Of a DNA stretch of 64,000 nucleotides, positions 8,708 through 17,758 are shown piece by piece. A program made the translations under genes and the position numbers. This stretch comes from Paenibacillus cellulositrophicus (GTDB taxonomy: Bacteria; Bacillota; Bacilli; Paenibacillales; Paenibacillaceae): NCBI RefSeq assembly GCF_009363095.1, contig NZ_CP045296.1, forward strand, positions 744,001 to 808,000, given 5' to 3'. The notes under the pieces were generated by a model that did no database searches, was not told the DNA's origin, and saw only the letters and a program-made list of their open reading frames with translations. Positions within the stretch are counted from its first letter, which is position 1; each line of letters opens with the position of its first letter.

Positions 8708-11176
8708 GTGAAATCCTTGCGATGGCTAATCATGGTAGCGGTTACATTTTCCCTGATCACCACGGTGCCCACCGAAACCTCTGCTTATCAAAACCCGAGA
8801 ACACTTCCTGACGAATGGGGGCAGTATGGACTCGGAGACCCTTACGTTTTGAAATTTAACGGATATTACTATTTGTATGTGAGTACGCGAGATACGGATG
8901 ACGGCGTTAAAGTATGGAGCTCCAAGGACTTGGTGAACTGGTCCTACCGGGGTTTGGCCGCAACGGACCCGATTACGCATGGCGCTTATGCGCCTGAGGT
9001 CGTCTATTGGAACGGCATGTTCTACATGTATACATCGCCGGCAGGCCAAGGACATTACGTCCTCAGCAGCACGAGTCCTACCGGTCCGTTCAATGTCGTT
9101 ACCGGCAATCTCGGTAAAACGATCGACGGCCATGTCTTTATCGACGACGACGGATCGTTCAGCTTCTATCATGCAGGGCAGGGGCGCATCGATGCAGCAC
9201 CGATGAGCAGCCCGACCTCGATCGGAGCGAGCTCGTCTACAGGTGTCGGCATGGGAGGCTGGACTGAAGGGGCGACCGTGTTCAAGCGGAACGGCAAATA
9301 CTATATGACCTATACCGGCAATCACGTGTTCAGCAAAGGATACCGGGTAGATTATGCAGTGAGTACGACAGGTCCGCGGTCCGGTTACGTTGCCGACAGC
9401 CTGAATCCGGCGTTAATCAGCACGGAAGGCCCGACCGTGGGACTTGGTCACAACACCGTGGTGGTCGGCCCTAACCTTGACACCCATTACATCGTGTATC
9501 ACAACTTGGAAGGGCCCGGCGTGGTTGGTCCGCTCCGTCATCTCAATATGGACCGCATCGTTTGGAACAACGACAAGCTGATCGTTCAGGGACCGACAAC
9601 AACGCCGCAGCAGGATCCGGCGATGCCCACATTCTACGATTACTTCGACCGGACGTCGATCGGCAGCGGGTGGACCAATGTCAACGGCGGCCATTGGGGC
9701 ATCTACAATCAAGAGCTGATGTGGCAGGACTCGATCGGCGATACAACCTGGTACAAACAGATTTCGTCGGCAACCAGCTCTTCCGATTATACGGCCGAAT
9801 TCAATACGAAAGAAATGAAGCGGGGCACTTCCGCTAGCCCAAGATACGGTGCCACCTTCTCGTATACGGACGAGAACAATTATGGCGTAGCGCTGCTAAG
9901 CTCGAAAAACAACCGCCTTGCGACGTCCTTCCGGATCAACGGTGTGGATCAAGCGTGGCAAACGTTCGACCTGCCTGCAGGTTTTGATTACACGAAATGG
10001 CACAGCATTCGTATCGAGAAGTCCGGCACGACGTTTAAGTATTATGTGGACGGCATGCTGAAAGGAACGCGGACGGCCAATTTGGTCGGAGGTAAAATCG
10101 GTGTCCTGACGGAAGATACGCATGCGGATTTCGGCTATGTCGCTGTCAGTAACGATGTCAACGGAAGCAGCGCATGGGATGCTTACAAACCGGTTCCAGG
10201 GACGATCGAAGCGGTGCATTACATGAAGGGAGGCGAGGGTGTCGCCTATCATGACACGACCGCGAATAATATTGGCGGCGCGTACCGCACGGACGCGGGC
10301 GATATTCGTCTCAACAGCGAGGGGCTGTTTAACCTAGGCTGGAATCAAACGGGAGAATGGTATAAATACAAAGTTAACGTGGAATCAAGCGGTTATTACG
10401 ATATCGACTTCCGAATGGCCACAACGATGAACGGTGTGCAAATCCGCCTGTGGGACGGATCGACGGACGTAACGGGAATCATCGACGTGCCGAACACAGG
10501 GGACTGGGATAACTGGCAGACCGTAACGAAGAAGGGAGTCTATTTGAATGCCGGGCAGCGCGAGCTTCGAGTCGAATTCGTTAAAGGTGAGGCCGATTTC
10601 TCGCGGATGACGTTCCATAAGAGCGCACAAGTCACAGCGCTTAGCGATGATTTTAACGATGGTAATGACAACGGGTGGACGCGTTTTGAAGGGACATGGG
10701 CCGTAGAGAACGGCGAGTACAGCGCTGGAAGCTCTGGACCTGCCAAGTCCACGATCGGTGACGCGAACTGGGCGGATTACACGGTCGAAGCCGACGTCAA
10801 AATGATCGACGCTGGAGGCGACGGTGGATTGCTCTTCAGGGTGTCCAATCCTTCCCATGGCACGGAGCGGGGGCAAAACAACTATGACGCCTTCCAGGGG
10901 TACTATGCCTATTTGACGACAAGCGGGGTTAACCTCGGCAAGATGAGTTACAGCTGGACATTCATCCAAAGTGCGCCGCAGACTTATGCGACAAACACCT
11001 GGTACCATATGAAAGTGGTGGCGAAAGGGACAAATATAAAAGTTTACGTGGATGATATGAACCAACCGAAAATCGATTATACGGACAACAGTCTGAACCC
11101 GTTCACGCATGGTAAAGCAGGTGTCAGAACGGCCAATAAGCATACGCATTTCGATAACTTTAAAGTTTCGCCGTAA
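8708..11176 (+). CDS. Secreted modular GH43 glycosidase with CBM6 and two LamG-like domains
   Basis: An 822-residue extracellular enzyme starting at GTG with AGGGAGGT 9 nt upstream. A cleavable signal peptide ends near Ala26 ('TETSA'). The GH43 beta-propeller spans roughly 35-305, with predicted base Asp44 ('GLGDPYVLKF'), pKa modulator Asp140 ('IDGHVF') and acid Glu187 ('WTEGATVFK'). A concanavalin/LamG-like domain (~310-500), a CBM6-like domain (~505-640, 'NLGWNQTGEWYKYKV') and a second LamG-like domain (~645-822) follow. GH43 members include arabinanases, xylosidases and galactan beta-1,3-galactosidases; the neighbours favour an arabinan or arabinogalactan target. It would cut polymer outside the cell to feed the upstream importer. 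Confidence 0.88.
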   Translation: MKSLRWLIMVAVTFSLITTVPTETSAYQNPRTLPDEWGQYGLGDPYVLKFNGYYYLYVSTRDTDDGVKVWSSKDLVNWSYRGLAATDPITHGAYAPEVVYWNGMFYMYTSPAGQGHYVLSSTSPTGPFNVVTGNLGKTIDGHVFIDDDGSFSFYHAGQGRIDAAPMSSPTSIGASSSTGVGMGGWTEGATVFKRNGKYYMTYTGNHVFSKGYRVDYAVSTTGPRSGYVADSLNPALISTEGPTVGLGHNTVVVGPNLDTHYIVYHNLEGPGVVGPLRHLNMDRIVWNNDKLIVQGPTTTPQQDPAMPTFYDYFDRTSIGSGWTNVNGGHWGIYNQELMWQDSIGDTTWYKQISSATSSSDYTAEFNTKEMKRGTSASPRYGATFSYTDENNYGVALLSSKNNRLATSFRINGVDQAWQTFDLPAGFDYTKWHSIRIEKSGTTFKYYVDGMLKGTRTANLVGGKIGVLTEDTHADFGYVAVSNDVNGSSAWDAYKPVPGTIEAVHYMKGGEGVAYHDTTANNIGGAYRTDAGDIRLNSEGLFNLGWNQTGEWYKYKVNVESSGYYDIDFRMATTMNGVQIRLWDGSTDVTGIIDVPNTGDWDNWQTVTKKGVYLNAGQRELRVEFVKGEADFSRMTFHKSAQVTALSDDFNDGNDNGWTRFEGTWAVENGEYSAGSSGPAKSTIGDANWADYTVEADVKMIDAGGDGGLLFRVSNPSHGTERGQNNYDAFQGYYAYLTTSGVNLGKMSYSWTFIQSAPQTYATNTWYHMKVVAKGTNIKVYVDDMNQPKIDYTDNSLNPFTHGKAGVRTANKHTHFDNFKVSP

Positions 11177-11225
11177 GCCGTAACAGGAAGGTATCCCGAT
11201 CTCTGCGTACTCCCCGTAACAGCAG

Positions 11226-11259
11226 CAGCCTGCCGATTTCTGGATCGGCAGGCTGTTCT
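11226..11259. terminator. Intrinsic terminator between convergent GH43 and ferredoxin genes
   Basis: A perfect 12-bp stem CAGCCTGCCGAT / ATCGGCAGGCTG with a 6-nt loop, followed by TTCTC. It is well placed to stop the GH43 transcript and possibly the ferredoxin transcript from the other side. Confidence 0.75.
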
Positions 11260-11269
11260 CATGATTGCA

Positions 11270-11509
11270 TCATTTCGATTTATAAAAGTTCTCCGCTTTT
11301 TGGATCATATGTTTTTCTTCGTCCGGCACATCCGTATCGTAAAAAACGGCTCCGACCGGACAAGCTACCTCACAAGCACCGCACTCAATACAAATATCCG
11401 CCTCGATAAAAAATTGGTCCGGGCCTTCCTCGATGCAGTCTACCGGACAAACGTCCACGCATTCTGCCGCTTTTTCATCAATACATCCCGAAGTAATCAC
11501 ATAAGGCAT
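11270..11509 (-). CDS. 7Fe-type ferredoxin ([3Fe-4S][4Fe-4S])
   Basis: A 79-residue soluble electron carrier. Its cysteines are at 9, 17, 21, 25, 40, 43, 46 and 50. That is the spacing of Azotobacter FdI-type 7Fe ferredoxins shifted by one residue, with C-x7-C-x3-CP followed by CIECGACEVACP. By family precedent Cys9, Cys17 and Cys50 would hold the 3Fe cluster; Cys21, Cys40, Cys43 and Cys46 the 4Fe cluster; Cys25 would be free. It lies 29 nt downstream of the P450 gene on the same strand, so it is very likely its redox partner. Confidence 0.92.
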   Translation of the reverse strand: MPYVITSGCIDEKAAECVDVCPVDCIEEGPDQFFIEADICIECGACEVACPVGAVFYDTDVPDEEKHMIQKAENFYKSK

Positions 11510-11538
11510 TGGGTCTCACCCTTTCGATGAAATGCTTA

Positions 11539-12774
11539 CTACCGGCGTATCACGCGTACCGGTAAAGAGATCAGCGTCTGTCCGGCGGCGGATGGGGTCA
11601 AGTGATCTTCCAGCTTGAACCCTGGAACGGGATCGATCCGCTCAAATTGGTCCATGAACAGCCCCAGGCCGATGTTGGCTTCTAGCCGGGCCAGCGGTGC
11701 TCCCAGGCAGAAATGCGGACCGCTGCCGAAGGTCAAATGCCGTTTATTGTTGGAACGGTGGATGTTCAGCGTGAACGGGTCCTCAAAAACCTCTTTATCC
11801 ATATTCGCAGCACTCATCCAAGCGACGACGACGTCTCCTTTTTTAAGCTCCACGCCGAGCACGTTATTATCCTTCTTCACTGTACGGTCCATCTTCGCCA
11901 TGTGGAACCGGTAGCGAAGCATTTCTTCCACCGTATTCGGAAGAAGCTCACGGTTAGCCTGGACCTCACCGTAGATCTGGTCGTTATCATACAGGAAGGA
12001 ATAGAACGTGCTGGACAGCAGATGGCTTGTCGTCTCAATGCCGGCCCCGAGAATGAACATGGTCATCCGGACGATTTCGTCATCGGTCAAACGTTCGCCA
12101 TCGACCTCGGCCTGGATCAGATCGGAAATAATATCATCAGTGAGCTGGCTTCTTTTGGCGATGACATGCGGATAGAGATAGTTGTAGTAATTCGTGGCCG
12201 CCTGCCGCTTCAGTTCCTGAACGTCTTCGACATTGTCGGCCGGAAGAGGGAGGAACAGATGATCGACCCATTCCTTAAACAAGAAGCGGTCTTCGGACGG
12301 AACGCCGAGCAGGTCGGCGATTACGATGGTGGGCAGCGCGCTTGAGAAGCTCTTTACGATATCGATAACCGGTTCGTCATCCATTTTCTTGATCAGCTGG
12401 CTGACCACCTCATGGATGCGCGGCTCCCACAGCTTCAAGCTTCTTGGCGTGAACGCCGCTGACAGCAGGCTGCGGCTTTTGCGGTGTTCCGGAGGATCCG
12501 AACTGAGATCGACCCGTCCCGAATTATGCTGGCCGGCTTCATTATCGGCGCCGACGCTGATCGTCGTTCGTGCCCTCACGCTGGAGAAGTACTCGTAATC
12601 GCTCAGTACTCTTTTAACATCTTCATACCTGAAAACATTCCAGGAATTCGTTTCCTCATTATAGCTGATCGGATCATGTTCCAAGTGGTGCCTGTACCAT
12701 TCAAAGGGGCTGAATTCTTCCACGGCGGATCGAAATTGGGTGATTTTAGCTAAGGAGATAATTTCCTTCTGCAT
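11539..12774 (-). CDS. Cytochrome P450 monooxygenase
   Basis: A 411-residue soluble bacterial P450. The haem-binding loop 'FGSGPHFCLGAPLAR' gives Cys356 as the thiolate ligand. The I-helix oxygen-activation motif 'LGAGIETT' and the K-helix ExxR ('EEMLRYR') are present. Length and motifs fit class I P450s of the CYP107/109 kind; the substrate is unknown. It is co-directional with the ferredoxin gene and shares no biosynthetic neighbours other than an MFS exporter. The promoter region contains a large perfect palindrome (12811-12834). Confidence 0.93.
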   Translation of the reverse strand: MQKEIISLAKITQFRSAVEEFSPFEWYRHHLEHDPISYNEETNSWNVFRYEDVKRVLSDYEYFSSVRARTTISVGADNEAGQHNSGRVDLSSDPPEHRKSRSLLSAAFTPRSLKLWEPRIHEVVSQLIKKMDDEPVIDIVKSFSSALPTIVIADLLGVPSEDRFLFKEWVDHLFLPLPADNVEDVQELKRQAATNYYNYLYPHVIAKRSQLTDDIISDLIQAEVDGERLTDDEIVRMTMFILGAGIETTSHLLSSTFYSFLYDNDQIYGEVQANRELLPNTVEEMLRYRFHMAKMDRTVKKDNNVLGVELKKGDVVVAWMSAANMDKEVFEDPFTLNIHRSNNKRHLTFGSGPHFCLGAPLARLEANIGLGLFMDQFERIDPVPGFKLEDHLTPSAAGQTLISLPVRVIRR

Positions 12775-12810
12775 AATACTCCCTCCCGGTTTGAATTATT
12801 TGGATTATGA

Positions 12811-12834
12811 TTAAATTAACATATGTTAATTTAA
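12811..12834. promoter_or_regulatory. 24-bp perfect palindrome upstream of the P450 gene
   Basis: Half-site TTAAATTAACAT is followed directly by its reverse complement. It is centred 48 nt before the P450 start codon (minus strand) and is typical of a dimeric-repressor operator. No cognate regulator gene is adjacent; the TetR protein encoded at 14647 is one candidate. Confidence 0.55.
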
Positions 12835-12927
12835 CATATAATCATCAGAGGGACCACGACCGAATGACCTATGCCTAAAGGTCCGCTTACCTGTTGTAAC
12901 GGTTGGATCAAGACTATGGGCGGACCC

Positions 12928-14418
12928 TTAGGCCTCACTCACGACGCTTTTTTTGATCGCATCGGATGAAATCTCAATACTCCGGGACGTGCGCTTGATA
13001 AAGAACGAGAGCAGCAGGCCAACAATACCGATGCCGATAATGACAACGTAGGCGTCGTTAATTCCTTGGATGGTCGCTTCAAGCACCATTTGCTTCTGAT
13101 TCGCCGCTGCGCCGCCGGACGCCATCATGTCCGTCAGATGCGTTTTCGTCCGGTCGGACATGACCGTTACCAACAGGGAAGTACCGACCGCACCGGCCAC
13201 TTGACGCACGGTGTTGGATATGGCTGTTCCATGCGCGTTTAATCGGGCAGGCAGCTGGTTGAGACCTGCGGTCTGAATCGGCATCATCAGCAGTGCCATA
13301 CCGATCCGGCGTCCCGTCGACATGAGCAGCAGATACGCATAGGTGGTATGATCCGTCAAGTTGATGAATCCGGCTGTGGTTGCGATCGTAATGACCAATC
13401 CGGCAACGGCAAGCCATTTGGCGCCGAAGCGGTCAAACAGGCGACCGGTGACGGGCATCAGCAGTCCCATTACAAGCGCGCCCGGGAGCATCAGCAATCC
13501 GGATTCCAGAGCGGAATAGCCGCGTGCATTTTGCAGGTATAACGGAAGCAGCATCATATCCGCATACATGACCATCGTAACCATGATGTTGATCACCGTG
13601 GTCAGGGAGAACATGTTGTACTTGAAAGCCCTTAGATCCAGCAGGGGTTTCTTGGAAACAAGCTGTCTCCATACAAACAGCCCGAGGGCAATCACGCCGA
13701 CGGCAATGGACACCAGCACCTCGGCGCTGGACCATCCTTGGCTCCCTGCCTGGCTAAAACCGTACAGCAGCGTGCCGAATGCGACTGTGGACAGAACGAC
13801 GCTGATGATGTCCATCTTGGAGCGGACTGTCTCCGACACGTTTTTCAAATAAACAAAGCCGCAGATCATGACGATAACGGCAAGCGGGATCATGCCATAG
13901 AACATCGTTTGCCATTTGAAATTTTCCAGGATGTAGCCGGCAAGCGTCGGGCCGATCGCTGGAGCGAAAATGATGGCGAGTCCCATCATGCCCATGGCCG
14001 CGCCCCTCTTTTCCGGAGGAAACAATACCAAAATCACGTTGGTTAACAGCGGCATGATGATGCCGGCGCCTGCCGCCTGAATCATGCGTCCCGTGAGCAG
14101 AACCGGGAAGTTGACCGCGAGGGCGGACACGATGGTTCCGACGAGGAAGATCATCATCGAAGCTTGGAACAGCTGGCGGGTGGTGAACCTCTGCATAAAA
14201 TAAGCCGTAATCGGAATCAGGATTCCGTTGACCAGCATGTAGCCAGTGGTCAGCCATTGAGCCGTGGTGGCCGAAATGTTGAAATCAATCATCAATTCCG
14301 GGGTGGCCACGCTCATGACCGTCTGATTCAGTGTTGCGAGGAAGGCGCCCAAAATCATAATGATCAGAATCGGACCCTTCTTGACGGAACTGCTGGTTGT
14401 GTCCATAGGATGACTCAA
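12928..14418 (-). CDS. DHA2-family MFS multidrug exporter (EmrB/QacA type)
   Basis: A 496-residue polytopic membrane protein with about 14 predicted helices, characteristic of the drug:H+ antiporter-2 family. Motif C appears as 'GAGIIMPLLTNVILVLFP..KRGAAMG' and 'AIGPTLAGYI'. The TTG start at 14418 is chosen because GGAAGGAG lies about 5 nt upstream of it, whereas the in-frame ATG at 14406 is about 17 nt away. It is transcribed divergently from the TetR gene, the standard repressor/efflux-pump arrangement. The exported compound is unknown; the nearby P450 product is a possibility only. Confidence 0.9.
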   Translation of the reverse strand: MSHPMDTTSSSVKKGPILIIMILGAFLATLNQTVMSVATPELMIDFNISATTAQWLTTGYMLVNGILIPITAYFMQRFTTRQLFQASMMIFLVGTIVSALAVNFPVLLTGRMIQAAGAGIIMPLLTNVILVLFPPEKRGAAMGMMGLAIIFAPAIGPTLAGYILENFKWQTMFYGMIPLAVIVMICGFVYLKNVSETVRSKMDIISVVLSTVAFGTLLYGFSQAGSQGWSSAEVLVSIAVGVIALGLFVWRQLVSKKPLLDLRAFKYNMFSLTTVINIMVTMVMYADMMLLPLYLQNARGYSALESGLLMLPGALVMGLLMPVTGRLFDRFGAKWLAVAGLVITIATTAGFINLTDHTTYAYLLLMSTGRRIGMALLMMPIQTAGLNQLPARLNAHGTAISNTVRQVAGAVGTSLLVTVMSDRTKTHLTDMMASGGAAANQKQMVLEATIQGINDAYVVIIGIGIVGLLLSFFIKRTSRSIEISSDAIKKSVVSEA

Positions 14419-14454
14419 TCTACTCCTTCCTTTCTTTTCTCTCTAGACTTAATT

Positions 14455-14482
14455 TACAATGTGTTGGATAATTAACATTGTA
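14455..14482. promoter_or_regulatory. Inverted repeat, candidate TetR operator
   Basis: TACAATGT and ACATTGTA are separated by 12 nt in the gap between the divergent MFS and TetR genes, 37 nt before the MFS start. Spacing and position fit a TetR dimer-of-dimers or extended operator. Confidence 0.5.
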
Positions 14483-14646
14483 TAAATGAGATTATAGACA
14501 GAAGAGTGGAAGCTTACAAACAACGTTTTCACAGAAAATGTAAATTAGTTTTCGTTTCACCGTTTTAATGTTGATTAGTGATAAGATTTACTGCACATTG
14601 GTATTAAATTGTCTATTACGCAGGCCAGGAGAAAGGAAGGAAAAAA

Positions 14647-15252
14647 ATGCCCGACGTTTCCAAACAGCCGACCGACCCCAGAGTGCTTCGTACAAGGCAG
14701 CTCATCAAGGATGCTTTTATCGATCTGCTGCAGGAGATGGATATCGAGAAAATGTCCATCAGCCGGATCGCCGAACGTGCCACCATTAACCGCGTCACTT
14801 TCTATTTGCACTACCGCGATATTCCCGACATGCTGGAGAAGATGGCCGATGATATGATCGAAGATTTCAAGCAGGCCGTGGGCATCGAGCCGGAAAAACC
14901 GGCTGCGGCCGAAGAAGAGGATTGGTTCATGATGCTGCGGCTGCTGGAGCATATTGCGGAGCATCACAAATTTTATAAGGTGATTTTGGGATCGCGGAAG
15001 GCGCCCATATTCAGTGAAAGGCTGTTAAATATGCTGACTGAGTTAATTTCGGCAAGAATCGAAGAAATGGGGACCGAGTCTTTTTGTTACAAAGCAGGCA
15101 TACCCAAGGACATCGCCATCTGGCATGGATCGGCAGCCCTCATTGGTACGATTGTGGCCTGGCTGCGCAATGACATGCCGTACACACCGGCCTTTCTCGC
15201 CAAGCAGTTTTATTTGCTGACGCGCAGCCGGATTGAAACGAAGGGAGAGTGA
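14647..15252 (+). CDS. TetR/AcrR-family transcriptional regulator
   Basis: A 201-residue regulator. The N-terminal TetR helix-turn-helix spans ~15-62 ('TRQLIKDAFIDLLQ', 'ISRIAERATINRVTFYLHY'), and the rest is an all-helical ligand domain with a TetR_C-like end. A purine-rich AGGAGAAAGGAAGG stretch precedes ATG. It is divergent from the MFS exporter and overlaps the following S41 gene (GTGA), so it probably controls both the exporter and its own operon. Confidence 0.9.
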   Translation: MPDVSKQPTDPRVLRTRQLIKDAFIDLLQEMDIEKMSISRIAERATINRVTFYLHYRDIPDMLEKMADDMIEDFKQAVGIEPEKPAAAEEEDWFMMLRLLEHIAEHHKFYKVILGSRKAPIFSERLLNMLTELISARIEEMGTESFCYKAGIPKDIAIWHGSAALIGTIVAWLRNDMPYTPAFLAKQFYLLTRSRIETKGE

Positions 15253-16490
15253 ATGGCTGGATGCAGGAATTATCTTTAAAAGAGCGGTTGTTGATTTTAT
15301 CGGAAACGATCCGGATGACCGAAAAAGCATTTGCGCATTGGGAGAGTGCAACCATCACACCTGATGAATTGGGGGAAGCGGCAACAGAGTTTTTCGACAA
15401 AGCCGCAGCGGCCGAGAACCGGGCTGATTTTCAAAAGGTGATGTGGGCGTATTTTGGACAGCTTCGTAACGCTCATTCGAATTATATCGACAGGGCGGCG
15501 CCGTTCCCGCATGGCGGGGCGTTTCCATTATCACTGCTGGAGTCGGATGGCTCTTGGCTTGTAAAGGAAGACGACACCGGTCTTACCTGCCCCGGGGATA
15601 TGGTAGTATCCATTGCCGGAAAATCGATGAACGAGTGGCTGAACGAGATGAATCAATGGGCCAGGATTGCGGATTGGCGTATGATGGCTGGCCGTCTATC
15701 AGTGTATTTTTCGCATTATTACATGAAGGAGCAGGCAGATATCGAATTGTTGAATGAGCAGGGCCATACTCGAACGGTTACGTTAACTCGTCAACCTATA
15801 GATTACAACAGTCACAACAATGGCGATACATCAGGAAAATGGCTGCAGCAAGACAAAACGGCATATATACATATTCCAAGCTTTAACCATTCGAGGTTTG
15901 AAGAGAAGGCTCTCGAGCTGATCGGGGAATATCAACACGCTTCATCAATTATCATCGATGTGAGAGGAAACGGCGGCGGGAGCACGCCGGGAAGGTTAAT
16001 CCACAAACTTATGAACCGGCCGTATCGGTGGTGGAAAGAGATGGCGCGCCATCCTGAGTTTTTATACCGTCGGCATCCGAATGCAGAAATCTCCTTTACA
16101 ACGGATTATCGGTTTTCCGTATTTGATCCGGACTATACGCAAGCTTCGGCCGAAACCTCCTACCAAGGTAATGTCATCATCTTGGTGGATCGATTCACCG
16201 GTTCTGCAGCCGAAGACTTTACCATGCCGTTTATTGACAACGGAAGAGCAATCATCATCGGAGAGAGGACTTACGGTTCAACCGGTCAGCCGCTCGTTCA
16301 GCACTTCGATGACGGCAATATCGTTGTGCTGGTCGGAGCCATCCGCTCCTATTTTCCAAACGGGGACCCATTTGAGAATGTTGGCATCGTACCTGATATC
16401 GAAGTTCCGGTGAGTAGAGAAGATCTGTATCAACGAAGGGACAGAACGCTGGAGAAGGCGCTTGAGGTTATCAAAAAGGCATCATTGTAA
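15249..16490 (+). CDS. S41-family (tail-specific protease-like) peptidase
   Basis: A 413-residue protein with the S41 core: 'IIIDVRGNGGGSTPGRL' and the catalytic-serine strand 'VDRFTGSAAEDFTMPF'. A later 'ERTYGSTGQP' carries the region where a catalytic Lys is often found, and here that position is not obvious. No signal peptide is evident, so it is predicted cytoplasmic, unlike most CtpA proteases. GTG 15249 overlaps the TetR stop by 4 nt; ATG 15261 is an alternative. A TetR-linked cytoplasmic S41 protein near an efflux pump is unusual; it could degrade a peptide or hydrolyse a drug. Confidence 0.82.
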   Translation: MNGWMQELSLKERLLILSETIRMTEKAFAHWESATITPDELGEAATEFFDKAAAAENRADFQKVMWAYFGQLRNAHSNYIDRAAPFPHGGAFPLSLLESDGSWLVKEDDTGLTCPGDMVVSIAGKSMNEWLNEMNQWARIADWRMMAGRLSVYFSHYYMKEQADIELLNEQGHTRTVTLTRQPIDYNSHNNGDTSGKWLQQDKTAYIHIPSFNHSRFEEKALELIGEYQHASSIIIDVRGNGGGSTPGRLIHKLMNRPYRWWKEMARHPEFLYRRHPNAEISFTTDYRFSVFDPDYTQASAETSYQGNVIILVDRFTGSAAEDFTMPFIDNGRAIIIGERTYGSTGQPLVQHFDDGNIVVLVGAIRSYFPNGDPFENVGIVPDIEVPVSREDLYQRRDRTLEKALEVIKKASL

Positions 16491-16504
16491 ATCGTAATAA
16501 AGCG

Positions 16505-16540
16505 AAGGTCGGGCATACAGTGCCCGGCCTTTATTATTTT
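16505..16540 (+). terminator. Intrinsic terminator after the S41 gene
   Basis: An 11-bp stem (16505-16515 with 16521-16531) with one G-T pair and a 5-nt loop, followed by TTATTATTTT. Confidence 0.8.
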
Positions 16541-16579
16541 GTGAGGACATAAAACCCCACTTATTTTTTCAACTAGGGA

Positions 16580-16608
16580 TTGTCATGCGGAAGAATATGC
16601 CTTAATAT
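16580..16608 (+). promoter_or_regulatory. SigA-type promoter of the iron-uptake operon
   Basis: TTGTCA (16580-16585) and TAATAT (16603-16608) are separated by exactly 17 nt. Predicted transcription would begin near 16615, inside the Fur box. Confidence 0.65.
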
Positions 16609-16612
16609 ATTC

Positions 16613-16631
16613 GATAATGATAATCATTATC
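16613..16631. promoter_or_regulatory. Perfect consensus Fur box
   Basis: The 19-mer GATAATGATAATCATTATC is identical to the classical Fur consensus. It covers the predicted transcription start of the siderophore importer operon, so iron-loaded Fur should block initiation. Confidence 0.9.
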
Positions 16632-16675
16632 ATTACATACACAGACATCGGTACACATCGATAGGAGGTGAATTC

Positions 16676-17755
16676 TTGAATACGAAGGAAGGAACAACGA
16701 CTAGGTTGGGGAGCGGCTATTATGCAGTGATTTTGATCTTGATGATTCTAATCGTGTTATCCGCTGTTTTTTCCGTATCGATTGGACAGGTACATATTCC
16801 TTTCAGGCAGGCGTGGGAGATCATCGTTCATGCCTTGACCAACGGCAAATGGGGATCGATGAGCCATGTCGAGAGTGACTCCTACGTCAACATCATTTTG
16901 CAAGTCCGGATGCCCCGAGTCATATTTGCCCTTTTGATCGGCATGGGGCTCTCTTTATGCGGAACGATCATGCAGGCGGTCGTGCAAAATCCGCTCGCTG
17001 ACCCGTATATTCTCGGCATTTCGTCTGGCGCATCCTTGGGAGCAACTTTTGCAATCCTGGTCGGATTCGGCAGCGGTGCGCTGCTGTCCCAGTTCGGCGT
17101 CGCCTTCGGGGCTTTTGCCGGGGCCATGATCACGTCGATTGCCGTGCTGGTGTTATCCAGCATCGGAGGCAAAGCGACATCGGTAAAGCTCGTCTTATCC
17201 GGCGTCGTCATCGGTGCCTTGTGCAGCTCCTTTTCCAGTCTGGTCATTTATTTTGCCAACAACGCGGAGGGCATCAAGACCGTAACGTTTTGGTCCATGG
17301 GCAGTCTGGCTTCCTCCAGCTGGGATAAAACGCCAATCATGGCCGCGGTTGTACTGCTCGGCTGCGCTTTGTTCCTATTCCAGCACCGTGTGCTCAATAC
17401 GATGCTGCTCGGGGACGAGTCAGCCATTACGCTCGGTATTAACTTGAGTGCTTACCGCAAGTTTTATATGATCGCCGCGGCGCTTATTACCGGTACGATG
17501 GTCGCATATGCGGGCATGATCGGTTTTGTCGGTTTAATCATTCCCCATATCGGCAGGGGGATCTTTGGCGCGGATCATAAGCGGCTGACGGCAGGAACGC
17601 TGCTTCTGGGCGGATTGTTCCTGATCTGGTCGGATATTTTATCCAGAACGCTGATTCATAATGTGGAACTGCCCATCGGGATCATTACGTCGGTGATCGG
17701 CTCGCCGCTGTTTATCTACATGATCGTGAAAAAAGGCTACAATTTCGGAGGGTGA
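16676..17755 (+). CDS. FecCD/BtuC-family iron-siderophore ABC permease
   Basis: A 359-residue polytopic permease of the FecCD family. 'RMPRVIFALLIGMGLSLCGTIMQAVVQNPLADPYILGISSGA' (16907-17032) is the family's most conserved block, and 'GFVGLIIPHIGRGI' contacts the ATPase. TTG 16676 is the start: AGGAGGTG lies 5 nt upstream. A longer frame from ATG 16580 would place the promoter and Fur box inside the coding region and is rejected. It forms an operon with the ATPase and lipoprotein genes downstream; only one permease gene is present, so a homodimer is expected. Confidence 0.92.
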   Translation: MNTKEGTTTRLGSGYYAVILILMILIVLSAVFSVSIGQVHIPFRQAWEIIVHALTNGKWGSMSHVESDSYVNIILQVRMPRVIFALLIGMGLSLCGTIMQAVVQNPLADPYILGISSGASLGATFAILVGFGSGALLSQFGVAFGAFAGAMITSIAVLVLSSIGGKATSVKLVLSGVVIGALCSSFSSLVIYFANNAEGIKTVTFWSMGSLASSSWDKTPIMAAVVLLGCALFLFQHRVLNTMLLGDESAITLGINLSAYRKFYMIAAALITGTMVAYAGMIGFVGLIIPHIGRGIFGADHKRLTAGTLLLGGLFLIWSDILSRTLIHNVELPIGIITSVIGSPLFIYMIVKKGYNFGG

Positions 17756-17758
17756 GAC

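Noticed and set aside
16580..16675. Upstream extension of the FecCD permease frame to ATG 16580
   Set aside because: It would place the promoter and a perfect Fur box inside the coding sequence; TTG 16676 has the proper ribosome-binding site.
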